NCBI GenBank assembly: GCA_024734555.1
Contig: JANPWX010000073.1
Coordinates: 2,510,315-2,574,314, forward strand
DNA: 64,000 nucleotides
Source: Trochalopteron elliotii
Lineage: Eukaryota > Chordata > Aves > Passeriformes > Leiothrichidae
Direction: 5' to 3'
The notes beneath the pieces are model-generated. The model worked only from the letters and a program-made list of their open reading frames with translations. It did no database searches and had not been told where the DNA came from. A program made the position numbers and the translations under genes. Each line of letters opens with the position of its first letter. Within the stretch, counting starts at the first letter, position 1. Of the stretch, positions 50,020 through 62,595 are shown piece by piece.

Positions 50020-51240
50020 ATAATTTCTGCCCAGGTGCATTGCTTGTAGTCGTGTTGAATCTCATCCAATGCCTCTTGAGGTTTCTTTTATTTGCCAAGG
50101 TAATTTTGAATTTTATTTAGCTGCTCATTGCCCTCCCAGGTTCATTTTTCTACAGATTTAATAAAAATGTTTTCTATTCCATCATCTAGGTTATTAATAA
50201 AAACGTCAAATAGAACAAAATTTAGGGCAGAAACCCAGCTGATGCATTCTTGTTATTTTGTTAATTATTTCATGGATTCCCTTATCCAAAATAGGTTTGC
50301 ATCTGTGTGATACCATGGATATGCTTGTTTTGCTCCTAGCGTGGATATAAAAATACATAAGATGTCAAAGGCCAAAATAAAGTCAAGGTACATGACATTT
50401 GCTTTCTACAAGGTTTCTTTTCCTATTGAGAAGGAAATTAGGCTGTTTTGGCATGATTTGTTCTTAAATCAGTGTTGAGTGTTACTCATCTTTTATACTT
50501 AGATGCTTAAAAGGTGATTTGATTCATTGTTCACTAGTTTTTCTGGGAATTAAGCTTAAATTCTGTGGTCTGGAATTTCCCCATTTTCTTTTTCTTTTTT
50601 TTTTTTCTCCTCTCTCTTTGCATGGTAGGTACTAGATTTATTCTTTGACTCTTTTGTTGTCTTCTACAAAGTCACAAAATCTGCTTCAGACAATTCTTTC
50701 AGGAGACCAGGATGAATTTATATACAAATTACTTGAAAAATATTTTACTTAGCTTAGTACTCTCTAATTTGTTTGCCATTTCTTCTGGAGTAAGACCATA
50801 TCCCTCTTTGTGGGTATTAAGTTAAAGAAGAATTATCCATGTCTCTTTGCTTGAAATTTTGAATGAATGGTTGTGAAAAAAAAAGGTGCTAAGCATTTCA
50901 GCCTACTCACATCATCTGTCAATTGAACTTCCTCTACATTGATTAACAGAGCCACATTTTTCCTCATCTACCTAAATGTGCTAATAGAATGGTTTCTTGC
51001 TATTCTTGACATTCCTTGTTAATTTTGTGCTTTGAACCATTATGATTTTGTCTCTACGTGTTTGTGTAATTTTTATACTTACATATTCTGATACCCTATT
51101 TGCTTCAGGGTTTTTTTCCTGTCTTGGTAGCAGTAAAGAGCTCATACTTCAGTGATGATGAAACCCTGCTATTCTCTTTCTTTCCTCTTTATTAGCATAG
51201 CCTGTGCTTTTATTATTACTGTATGACATTATTATTATTG
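50020..51240. mobile_element. Ancient interspersed repeat, probably CR1-lineage LINE 5' region
   Basis: A run of phrases follows, in order, a repeat I recall from turtle, crocodilian and bird genomes: 'atctaggttattaataaaaa', 'aaagtcaaggtacatgacat', 'gagaaggaaattaggctgtt', 'ttggcatgatttgttcttaa', 'ttctgtggtctggaatttcc', 'catttcagcctactcacatc' and 'ttttgtctctacgtgtttgt'. The copy is diverged but long and nearly collinear. The assignment to the CR1 LINE lineage, and the insertion direction, are uncertain, so no strand is given. Stops are frequent, so it is not functional. Confidence 0.55.
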
Positions 51241-51250
51241 TTGTTGTTAT
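51229..51250. repeat. (ATT)n/(GTT)n microsatellite
   Basis: attattatt passes into gttgttgtt. Confidence 0.9.
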
Positions 51251-51259
51251 GTTTCATTA

Positions 51260-53360
51260 TAAATTGTTGTTTATATTTTGATGTTAGATTTTTTTTCCCA
51301 CCTGCCCCTTTTAGTCCTTGTTAAAAGAACTTCCAGTGGGTTGGCAAGTTAGTGCCCAGGCATCCTCCTCTTTTGTGAGAGATGAATGTCCTCTTGTCCT
51401 TAACCACATTTCCCATGGTCAGATAAGTAAAATCTCTTGTTAGAGGTGCCAGTTGTATCCATGTGAGATGCAGTTACCTCTAGTCCTTGTGTCCTTGCCT
51501 GATCCCTGCCTCTGCTGTGAGGGCAATGAGGAACACCAATTCCTTCAGCCTTGCTTCTAGGAAATGGTAGTCACTTTTGAGCCTTCAGGTGGTTTTTTGT
51601 AGATTTTTTTTTAATTCCTTATGGTCTCTTTTTTTGTACCTTGTTCCTGTGTTGCCTCCCTGAATTGGAATGTTCAGGACAGTACCCTGATCTCACTTTA
51701 AAGCCACTTAATTATTTTGTAATCTGAATTTACTGACCTAAAAGTGGTTTCCATTATCAATGTGTTATATTTCTTTTGTTATATTTCTGGTTTTCATTTT
51801 CCTTTTTAAATACCCCCTTCTTTTCTTCCTTAAAATTATTTCCTTTCTCTTAGCTTGCACATTCCTTGTGGCAAGTGTTTGTGTTTTCTCATGTCAGCTA
51901 TGTCTTGATAGATGCACTCTTCTCTCACTTTTCCTCAGACATAATTTTCTGGAAGTTCTTGGAAGTTTTGCAGATCAGTGCCATTGCAACCATATGGTTT
52001 CCTATAATTGTCCTCTAAAACCAAACTTTTTTGCCCGATTTCTGTCCCAGCTTTGTGTGAGTCTTCTCTATTGAGTAACTTTGTTCATGCTCATTTTCTG
52101 TTTCAGCCTGTTGCGAACCAGATGAAGGTTGAATGCTCTTTGCCAAACTTTAGTCACTTAATAGCCACTTCAGAGCATTTGAACCCTACCTCTAAAGGCA
52201 GTGACAGGTTTCTGTCATCCTGAACCTGTCATGTTGCTACAAATGTTCAGAGGCTTGTATGGAAGGAAATCTTCCATGCAAGCAGATATTGAGTAGTCCT
52301 TGATTTGGCACTTGGAAAGTTGGGAGGACATTTGAATATGAATTTGTGAGTTTTTCCTTATTTTGTTTTGTTGTTGGTTAGTTGGTTGCTTGCTTTTTAA
52401 TACCAAATAATTGGAAAATTCCAGAGGAGATACTATTTAAAGTGCCTGCACAATCTGATTGCTTACATTAATTCCTTTAGAGACCAGCTGCTACAAATGA
52501 TGTTTGGGTACAGGTTACTTAACTTTAGTCATCTTCAAGGAAAATGCAGTCGAGACAGCTATTTAGTCTCCCTCTGTTATCAGTGGAGAGGAGGAGAAAT
52601 ACCTCTGGAGAGCTATTCATCCTAAATATATTACAGTTTTAGGATGGGATTAATGGCTCTCTGGAGATGATTATAGTGGCTTCAGTTAGATATCTAACTT
52701 TTAGGAAGATAATAGTTAGATTATGTGCATCTTGGTCCCATGCCTGATCAGATTTACCTGAAGATTTCTACAGTCCCAATATACAACACAGAAAGCTACC
52801 ATGTTTTCTCTTATTTTGTAGAGATTTTGTGTGCTTTAATTTTCCAGAGTTTGGAAGAGTGGTATCCATTTTAAAATATTTCATTTTTTTAAATGTTGCT
52901 TTGTCTCCTTACCTCTTTGATTGTAATTTGCTCCTTAGTTTGATTTTTGGTGAAGAAACTGTTTGGATTCTTTGTTTCTGTGTGGTCCCTTTTCTGTGAG
53001 TCCTGTCTTTTGAGACTTCCCTTCAGCCATTTGCTCTTCAGTATTGCAGGTAAATACTGTTCCATGTCACCTTCCTCACGGATGACATGAAGACTAATTA
53101 AACACAGGTTTGAGGATACTAAACTCTTATCTCCGAGTTAGTATTTTTAGGTGGATATTTGTACTTGTATTTCAGAGTATTTCGTGATGCAGCCTCTAAA
53201 AATAAGTGATCCTGAACAACAGATTAGACATATTTGTTGATTTTTGGGGAAGAGCTAATGTCATTTTGGTGTTGCACAAGTTTCCCTCTTCATCTCTGTA
53301 CAGCCGTAAGGTGTCCATGACACTATTATTCTGGCCACTCTGTTGCCAAAAACTTGTCAA
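51260..53360. other. T-rich non-coding DNA
   Basis: Strand-biased, pyrimidine-rich sequence continues from the previous repeat to about 52,300, so the same old element may extend this far, but I cannot match it to remembered text. No exon recognised. Confidence 0.4.
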
Positions 53361-53364
53361 GAAT

Positions 53365-53620
53365 TCAGTGGAGAATTCAGAGAAGAGCAACAGAAGTTAA
53401 GAGGCTGAAGAGATTGAAATATGAGCAAAGATTACAAGATTTTAATATGTACAGTTTGGACTAAATGATGACTAAGACATATGATAACAATCTACAAGTA
53501 TTTGAAGGGTGTAAAATATTAAGACAAAAAAGGAATTATTTTAAGATGTTCAAAGGGGTAAAACTCAGCAAGGAAAAATTTCAGCATGAATCATAAAAAA
53601 CTTCCTGAGACTTGTATGAG
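53365..53620 (+). mobile_element. Old CR1 LINE fragment
   Basis: The order 'gagaagagcaacagaagtta', 'agaggctgaagagattgaaa', 'gagcaaagattacaagattt', 'acagtttggactaaatgatg', 'ataacaatctacaagtattt', 'gaagggtgtaaaatattaag', 'gaattattttaagatgttca', 'aaggggtaaaactcagcaag' and 'aaaaaacttcctgag' follows the C-terminal coding/3' part of old CR1 families (…aggaaagattacaggaatt, ctaaacgaagactgag, aacaatctacaagtatttgaa, aacttcctgac). It lacks the CR1 3' terminus, so it is a fragment. It is far more diverged than the copy at 16,875. Confidence 0.85.
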
Positions 53621-53624
53621 CTGA

Positions 53625-56600
53625 AGTCCTGGAGTGTGTTCTGCACTAAGGTGGTAAAAAGCCCACGGTCTCACATAGCCCAGAGATCCCACACAAGAGC
53701 ACACAAAATCTCTCCAGTCTGGTGCCACCCATTTCCGAGAGCTTCCACAAGACCAAATGATGCTGTTGGGCACTGGGCAGGCAGGTTCCCTTATGTCCTG
53801 AGCTGGGCTTTCCCGAGGGCTCCTGCAGGATGTACTGCAGCAGGAAGAGTTCATTCTGGTGGCAGCAAGCTGCCCTCAGCTGCTGTTCTTGTGGAGCAGC
53901 CCTTTTTCCATCGTATGGCTATACATGCACCCATCCATTTGATAAGCGTAGGCGGAATCAAGCTGTCACTAACAGAATATATGCAGAAGACTCAAGGAAA
54001 TGTAATGAAGAATAGCATTTTGGAATATCCTGGCAAAGGATTAACATGACATGTTAGGTGTTTTCTTTTTCCTTTTATCCTTTTCTTTCATCTCTGTAAG
54101 TTGGTGCAATCACATTAAAAACTGTTTTTTCGTAGACTTTTCCCTGCAACTCAAGAGTTATCAACATGTACTTTTTCTTTCTGATAAAGGCTGCAAATTT
54201 AGACTTTATGTTTAGTTTAGTTAGGAGGTTCTAGTGAATTGTAGTGGATTAATTTAAGTCTAAAAATATTAAACTGTCATGACCACTGTGTAATTGGGAT
54301 GGCATTTTTGCTAAATAGGGACTTCTTTACTGTTTACAGCTGGTTTTGCACTCATAACAGATACAGACAGAAGGAGTGAGGACTAGAGTTCTTGCTCCCC
54401 CCTCTGCCCTCTGTTCCTCATTTTTATTTTCCTGTGTGCAAAACCATCCTGCATGCCAGCTTGGGAAGCTGGCATCCCTCCTGTTAAGACCAAACTTGCT
54501 CTCTGTTGCAGTATAAATAGTGCTTGCTTCCAACTTCAGAGCAGTACCCAGCATTGCATGCATACTGTAACTCACTGGGAAGCAATAGCTCTGTTAAAGG
54601 TTTTTCGTACATAGAAAGGGTTTGTGTTCATGCCTTTGAATTCACTGGACAACTCTGAGCAAACATCTGGGGATAGGCCCTTAAGCTTGTGTGATGTTAG
54701 GTTACTGTAATATTTCAGTTCTGGAGTGGCTGAATATAAGGAGGTTCTACTTCACAGGTATGTACAGGAGAAAGCAAACCAAATGCCATTCTTTACAGCA
54801 CTCCAGATAGAAATCTGGGAGCACGCCCAACTTCAGTAATTTTTAAACTTTAAACTGTTGGAAGTGGAGGGGTAAATTGCGCCAGGTGAGCCAGATATGT
54901 TTTGAAATGCCCTCTAGTATGCTAGACTGGGGATTTTGATTTCATAAAATACATTGTTCTGCTTTGTGAAAGTACCTGGCTGGGCAAAATGGGAGACTGT
55001 TTTTTAAGACAGAAGCCACGAAGAAAGGCTGTCGAGGGAAGGCTGAAGGGAGGGGCCATTTTCAATTACAGAAGAGATTTGTTCTGGGAAACCTCTGCAA
55101 TCTTTGCTGGCAGCACGTGACGTTTTGCTGTGACCTATTTAGTCCTTCTGCTATTGAAAAATGTCTTCGAAAAAGTTACAAGATAGAAAGCAGTTGCTGT
55201 TTTCCTTAGGTTCACTCGGACTGATATCTTCCCAACTGGAAATGCTGGGCTGTCTGCTCCAGTCACACTCTAGGGAAGAGCCTTTCCATCCTTAACTATC
55301 TGGCTACAGTCTAAAACCTCAAGAATAAGAATTCTTTTATCCTTCTGTCAGTTGTTTCATTTCCTGAGTGCAGATGATCCACTTCTGCACCATCAGCCGT
55401 TGTTTTAGCTTCAGCCTGGATGCACCAGAGCAAGTGGTGCCGAGAGGGATGCTGGGTTTTGGGGTTATGCTGTGTTGCTACAGATCATGTCACCTCAGTG
55501 GGTAAACAGTCCAAAAATAAAACCAGCAAATGATACAAAAAAGGAATCCAGTTATATTTTTATATCTCATTAGGTTTCGCTCCTCCTTCTCATTTTATTG
55601 GCAGAGATATCAGGGGAGGGTACATCTCCATTGGAGAAGAGGTAAAAAAGATTTGCAGTAGCTGTGTGGGTGAACACAGTTTTTTGGGTTTTTTTCTCCT
55701 ATGGAGATTAGGTAGGAAGGGGTTTAGGATCTCCCACACCAGTCTCATTTGAGGAAAACCTTATTTTATCATGCTTAGAAAACAGCTGCTGATTTAAGAT
55801 TTGTTACTAGTAGCCTGCCTGGGGTTCTTTATTTAGTTACTCATCTCAAAGAGCTGCTGTCCCAAGCTGTCATTTAACACAGAGGATTGCTTAATATTGC
55901 TGGAAGCCAAAGGTATAGGTGGGTGGACTGTCTTTTGAACCTGAACTTGCCCTGTGGGATAATGACAGATGAGCAGGGGTTGAAAAAAGTGAAATTCCAC
56001 CAACAAAGGCTTTGGGTCACACATGTGGTCTGCCCCCAGAGCTCTGTATGACCTTTATTTATGTCTGCAGAATACTGGCTACAAGAGCCTTTTCTCTTCA
56101 TGTTTCGGTGTTGGATTAATAACTAATCAATAATGTTATCTTCTGTGATTGTTGGGGTGTCCCCGACTGACTACTTGTCCATGCCAGGGGGATAGCTGAG
56201 AAGTGGCTGGATAATTTTCTAGGAACTCAACCTGCATTCTCCATCCAAACACTTAGTGCACCCTAAGTCAAGAAAGGCAGTAGGAAAGAATATTGCAAGC
56301 CTTTGGGTTTAGTACACCTGAGCCCACTGAGCATTTCCTTACTCACTGGGGTGGTTTGTTGTTGTTTTTCCCTAGCTTTGTGCTCCAGCATACTCAGCAC
56401 CTATGTGGTTAATGTTTTTTCTGGAAGTGAATTATGTCTGTCAGGATAGCTAAGGCTCTATCCTGGATATGTTTCCACATCACGTTTAGAGTTCTTTCTC
56501 AGATTATGCTCCAGCTAGCTTTTGTTACTTTTGAGTTGGAATGGAGAACCTTTGCCTTAGATTCGTCTGTAGTAAATGTTTTACCTCTGTCAGATTTTGA

Positions 56601-59310
56601 TCTTGAAAAAAACTTGTTTTTCAGACAGTAGCTATGGGTTTGATAGAATGGGAGTTATTATGACTCTCTTTATAACCATAATCCTGTGCTGTAAGAATTC
56701 TGTTTGTCTCATGTCCCCTACTTAGGATTTTTATGTAGTTATTTATAGCATGTCTGCTGGATCTGGGATGCATGCGGAAGGGGCATGACTCCCCAGTGTT
56801 TGGATCTGCAGACATGATGGTGCAGGGAAAATTGTATTTAATGGACTTCTTCATATATTCAGTATTAAGACATTGCTGAGAATACAAGCCTTGACAAGTA
56901 GAAGTATCTGCTTTTTTGTCTCTTTTTCTTTAATACTCAAAACACTGAATTTAAGCCCACTTGAACTCAGTAGCTAGAGGAAAACATGTGATTCTCTAAA
57001 GTAATTTCTGTAAGTTGATATTGTACGATGGCCTTGCAAAGGCCACAAAATGAGGTATTCCCAGTGAAAGAGTTAAAAAAACCTCATAATTACAGAAATC
57101 CTTTGGTATGTAGAAGTTGTTACTACTTTTTGTCTGAAAACGCCGCTGTTTCTGTCACTTCACAGAAGTTTCTTTGTACAGTAGACAAAGAAACATAAGG
57201 AAAATAAAACACATTGCATCTGGGATTTAAAAAAACCCAGTATTTTCTTTGTTCCAGCTAATCCATACTGTTAATTCCAAAAGCTAAATAGAATATTTTT
57301 CTAAAAACTTAGTGTGCTGTTCATGCATTTTCATAGATTGTCCTTAACTATTCACTGACTCACTCCCTATTCATTTATTGCTAATATATGGCACTTTTAT
57401 TGTGGTTTCTAAAGTATGGAGGTTATGTGAGTCAGATGCAATTTAGAATAGAGATTATCTTTAAATAATCAAAAACATACTTTGCCAAAAATACTAAAAA
57501 AAGGAAAGAAAGCGTTCAGTGTTCTCAAAATATGAAGTGCTTTCTAAAAAGACTTTTTTTCAATAAATAAGGGAGAAGAAATGTTATGTAAACCTAAGTG
57601 TTTGGCAGACATCTGTTTACTTCCTCCAAGGAGACAAGGGGTTTTAAGATTTTCTGAGAAAATGAGAAAGGCACATCCTTGAGTTCTTGCACCAAGGACG
57701 TCATGGAAGCATTTTTCCTTGAAAATTTTCAATAAGAAGACATAAGGTTAGAGCTGGCATGAATGATAACTTTCTTGAAGAATTTAATCAAGGACATTAT
57801 GGAGAATGTGGGTGTTTGGATCTCTCCTTCAAAAAGGGGGAAAAAATAAACAACCAAATACCCCTCTGCCTACCCCTTCTTTTTTTTATTATTTTTAATC
57901 CTTATTTTTATTATTCTTTTTCCTTCTTGAGCTGATTCTTATTCTTACAAAGTTTTTTTCATTAATGATACAGTGTTAGTAAGGGCAATTGTTAGTTTTT
58001 TTGCTGTGACTTTGAAGTTCCTTTGTTGTGACAGCTGCTAGGCTGGCATTTCCTGGACATCAGTGGGATATGATGATGGCTTGCCTACTTCCCTTCTTTC
58101 TGATGGATTTTCTCAGAAAGGATAGCAAACTGGCAGACTTGGATTCCTGTATGTAAAAAAGCAGACGTTGGACCATAGTGGGCTAGAGTTGAGAGAAACA
58201 CGGCGATCCAAAGAATTATCTTCTGTTTTGTAACATAATCAGCAGTTTGATCTACAGGCAGAATCAAAAAGATCTCAGACTCAGGAAAACATTCATCCTC
58301 CTGCTTACATCTGCCCCTCCTCCCCTCCCATCCCCACCCCACTTGCTTTCTTTTTTAAGAGTTTAGTGCAGCAACAAGTGGTGCTGGCCTGTCAACCTGA
58401 TGCCAGCCTAAGTAGAAACCACATTATAATAACTGCATATTTTCACTATCAAATGATACCATACTGTTGGCTTAAAAAAATTCCAAACAGCCTTGCACAG
58501 AAGGCTTTTCAACAATATATTAAGCCTCATATTTTTCAATTACAACAGAGCTTTTTTTTCCTCTGCTGATCTTTTTTTTTAATAACCCAAGGAGAAAATA
58601 TGTCTTGGTTTTGAGCTTTAATCTGGTGCTTTGTGTACTCTGATGACCTCCTAATCACACTCTCCATGACACGTCAATCTGCTGCAATGGAAAGTGGGTG
58701 ATTTGGGCTGTCATGAAAGTGTTGATATGCTCATATATCCTGTGCACTTAGGACAGAGGAGTTCAAAGAAATACATTAACCAAAGGAATGAAATGTTATG
58801 GGAACCCATAATTCAAATATCGAGTATTCCTTTCCCAGTTCATGAGTGGTTCTATATCTGTGTTGTGACTTTAATTGTGAACACCAGGTGTGAAGATTCC
58901 TGTTTATTTTTATTTAAGCAAAACCAAACACAAAATATTTCAGAGCTGATGCAGATGATGAAATGTAAAGATGTGTGATGTGTTTAGTAAATAGTCAGGG
59001 TGCATATGTCTAAACAAGGAAGGAGTTTGTAGAATGTGGTTTTAGTTTACAATGTTCTCCTTTCATAACTATATAACCATCTGCTTCTGGCATGTTCCTT
59101 AAAATCTGGTGAGCCTACACTTCAGTCTGTAACCTTCACTGCTACACTGGTGTTGCCTTTGCTGTGCTAGTGGGATCATCAAGATCTCACAAGCTGTCAA
59201 CATCTGCAGTGTTATTCTTCATAAAAACTGAAAGGTAGGAGTGACCATTGTTACCAGATGGAGACTGCTTTAGTGTGCAATTTGAGAGGCACAATGTGAA
59301 TGTGAGTCTG
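53625..59310. other. AT-rich non-coding DNA
   Basis: 53,625-53,960 is GC-richer and open in places on both strands but has no recognised family or splice logic. The remainder holds only short A/T runs. No exon, RNA gene or recent transposon was seen. Confidence 0.45.
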
Positions 59311-59319
59311 AGGGCGAGG

Positions 59320-59460
59320 GTCTTCTCAAACCCTGAGTACTGATAGGACTTCCCCTGTGGTCTGAGGTGTGTTACCCAGCTGTTCTGCCTGGGATTTCCC
59401 ATCTGTAGTGTGGAGGTAATGGCACCTGCCTTCCTGGGGAAGTTTGTGTGTCACCATTAA
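59320..59460 (+). repeat. MIR-like SINE fragment
   Basis: 'gtgttacccagctgttctgc', 'ctgggatttcccatctgtag', 'tgtggaggtaatggcacctg' and 'ccttcctggggaagtttgtg' follow the sense MIR order (cctcagtttcccatctgtaaaatggggataat, then a cacctgcct tail). Confidence 0.65.
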
Positions 59461-60646
59461 ACTGAAGATTGTCTAAGGGACCACTTTCACCTTCATAATC
59501 CAGCACCTTCTGTGCTATTGTTTAGTGAGTAAAGCATAGATTTATGACTCTGTGGTATTACTGTTGTTTGAGGAAGGCATGGTCCAACATCTGAAATGCA
59601 CTCTTCTGGTTTTCCCTGAGTAACAACATCATCGTTTAAAACATTACCAAATCTTTGCTCTGAAGTGTTTTACTAAGGTTTTTCATCAGCTGTTCTGTTT
59701 CAGCAAGAGATGAAGAGATGTAGATTTCTGGGTCTGCCTCTCAATCCATCCTTGGCTTGCTATAAATCCTGAGTGAGTTACTTTGTCTGCCATGCACTGA
59801 ATCTTGACAGATCTCCTTGGATCTGCCTATTGAATACTGCGGTGAAGAAAGCAGAAAACTTGCCCATGGATACAAACTTGAGGCTTTAAAATTGATGTTC
59901 CTCTTTTCCTGTCCATAAATTGGTTACAAGGGTGAAAAGAGAATAATGGTCTATATGGTTTTTTAATCATTTGCACACCTCACTGAATATATAATGTGGC
60001 TTTAATGGTTGTGAATATTTCTTTTTGATGCATGGTCTTGGACAAGGGGTTAAAGGATCAGGAAGTCTGAACTCAGGTTAGTGGTTCTTGTGGTTTTGTG
60101 GTCTTTTGTTGCTGAGACTTTCTATTTTGTTGTGGGGTTGGGGTTCTTTGTTGGGTTTTGGTGATGGCTTTTGTGAGTTTTTTTTTTTTCTTTTTTAATT
60201 TTTATTTTAGGTGCTTTTTGAAGAAAAGAAACTTGAGGCTCCTTGTCTAGGCTGTTCTTGAGTTGTGGTGTAGATACTTTGAGGGTATAAACCACAGAGG
60301 AAGTTGGGATAAAATAGCTACTTAAAAAGAGATTAAGGGATTTACTTCAGTGCCTCTATGGGTTGTGATTTAAAGGGAGAAGGACCTAATTTTTTCATAT
60401 TACAGCTGGTTTTATTAGCTACAGGTTTTAACTTTTTGGAAAGATTCTCACATCTTTCTGTCAGCCAATTTTGGGAGTTAATCCAGACCAGTCAACAGAA
60501 CTGTATGTTGCACTTGATTTCTTGGTAATTTTAAAAGCTTTTCAGTGTCTATAATCTGTCCAGTGTAACTCCCTAGTCTTTTGCCACAGATGGTATTGAT
60601 CAGCAAGAATAACAGATAAATATACTTAAATTCCATTTTCCAGAGT

Positions 60647-60672
60647 AAAAAAAAAAAAAAATAAAAAAAAAA
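60647..60672. repeat. Poly-A tract
   Basis: About 25 A interrupted once by T. Confidence 0.95.
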
Positions 60673-62519
60673 TGAAATTGGGGTGTGGAGGGAAGAAGGC
60701 ATTACATAAACCAGAATTAAATACAGAATGATGACTCCAGATCAAAAGACTTGAAACTTCTACTTGTGGTTAGTTAATATTTTCTTTTTCCTGCAGAGTT
60801 ATATTTGGGACAGGAGCTGAACTTTGTCTTCCAACTTGCTTTGCCAGTGTTGATCACAGCTTTGTCAATCTTTGAGTTTGCTGGCACCCTTAGAATTTTA
60901 TGACCATGGTACTCAATGCAGTATTTTTGTAGAGGTTCTTTACTGGAAACTGGTTTCTGTGTGAGAGATCAATTGAGGATGGTGTGACATTGGTCAGTTG
61001 AGATGGAAAGCTCAGTATTATTATCACTTTAATAAGTGAAGGATTTTTCAGTAGTCCCAAAAGAACAAAATTATATGCTAGGTAGTTGATGTTTGCATTT
61101 GAGAGGGTTTTCTCATTGGTTCTTATTCACTTATATCTGCCTATCCTGTATGAAAACCCCCTTGAACCTCCTTAAATTTTCTTTCACAAAAGCTTTACTC
61201 TAGAACTGGTCTCTGTCTGTACACATTTATTTTGTCTTTTTCAAATGTCAGCTCAGTATCTCAATAGTAGATTCAATCATGCCTGAAGTTCTTACCATCC
61301 ATTTTCAGTAGTGGATCATCTGTTAGGAAACAATGTCCTCTGCACTTTTTTTTTTCCCAGGCTTGATTTGTGTTGGGATCAGAAATACCCAAAGTCTCTT
61401 TTGAAAATGAGTTGTAATCAAAATGTGAGGTTTCTGTGCTGGCCCATATGCATCCCTCCTGTTCATCTGTGTTTGGGCTACTTGTCTTGCCTGGGAAAGA
61501 CAAAAGAGAATTTGAATGATCCTGAGAGCACAGTTGCTTTCTTTCCTCTTTGACATATTGCTATTTCTTAGACTAGTTGGAATGTTCTTTAGTGGGTTCC
61601 TGTGGAAGTCATTCAGTGGTAAAAATGTTTTCTTTCTTGGGAAATGTTTAATAAACATGAACAGAAATCCAACACAATCCAACCCCCAGTGGTTTCTCTC
61701 ATGTAACTTTTCCTTATTTCTTACATTTCATTGTAGTTGCTTTTAACCAAAACCAGCTAGCTTTAAGTCTACATTAAGACCACATTAAGGTCTAACTTCA
61801 AATTTTGGTCTAGAGTTTGGAAATAGGAATGTCTGATGTTCAGAGAAATATATAATTTTTTTTCCTATGTAAATTAAACTCCACTTGATGGATTAAGTGG
61901 GGGTTTTTTTAAGGTAAATGGGATAGTAATGGTGTTGGAAAACAAGTGGAAAGGACAAAAGCTTTATGTTCAGGCTGTAGTCCAGAAGTCTTTAAAGTTT
62001 CTTTCTCATTTTAAATTTCTGGAAAGTTTTGGTTGAATATGAGAGCTCAAAGTGCAAATAAGAAAATAAATTAAGAAACTTTTCAGGTTAAATCTTTTCA
62101 ATCTGTTTTTCTCCATACTGCCTTCCAGCATCTTGTGTTTTCTCTTTGCATTCCATTCCCTAAAAGCCTCTTCTAGTTTCAGAAACTGTTTAAATGCCTC
62201 TTTTATGACCAGCATAATATTCAAAGGTCTCACAACTTTTGTGGCACTGAACCTGTAGTATTCCCTTCACTGCATTTCTCTACAAGTGAGGGAGAGGCAC
62301 AGATGAGAAAAGTAGCTGCTGTGCATGTGTCCTGTAGCTTTTGTCCAATACACCATAAATTTAATCCTAACCCACTCTTGGCTTTCAGCGTGGAAAGTCC
62401 TGACTGAAAACAAATAATTGTTCAGTCTTCAGTAACAGGGAGTGATACCCCTCTCACCCTCATATCTGCTAACAGAACTTTAACATGGTTGGTTGTGCAC
62501 TGCTGACGGAGATGCAGAG

Positions 62520-62595
62520 CTGTTATTTTCATTTCTTACATGACAAATTGAAGCATGGTGAGGTTGCCACTAGCCACAGCATTTGTGCAGAGCCT
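62520..62595 (-). repeat. MIR-like SINE fragment, antisense
   Basis: 'ttattttcatttcttacatg', 'acaaattgaagcatggtgag' and 'gttgccactagccacagc' follow the antisense MIR order in a very diverged form. Confidence 0.4.
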
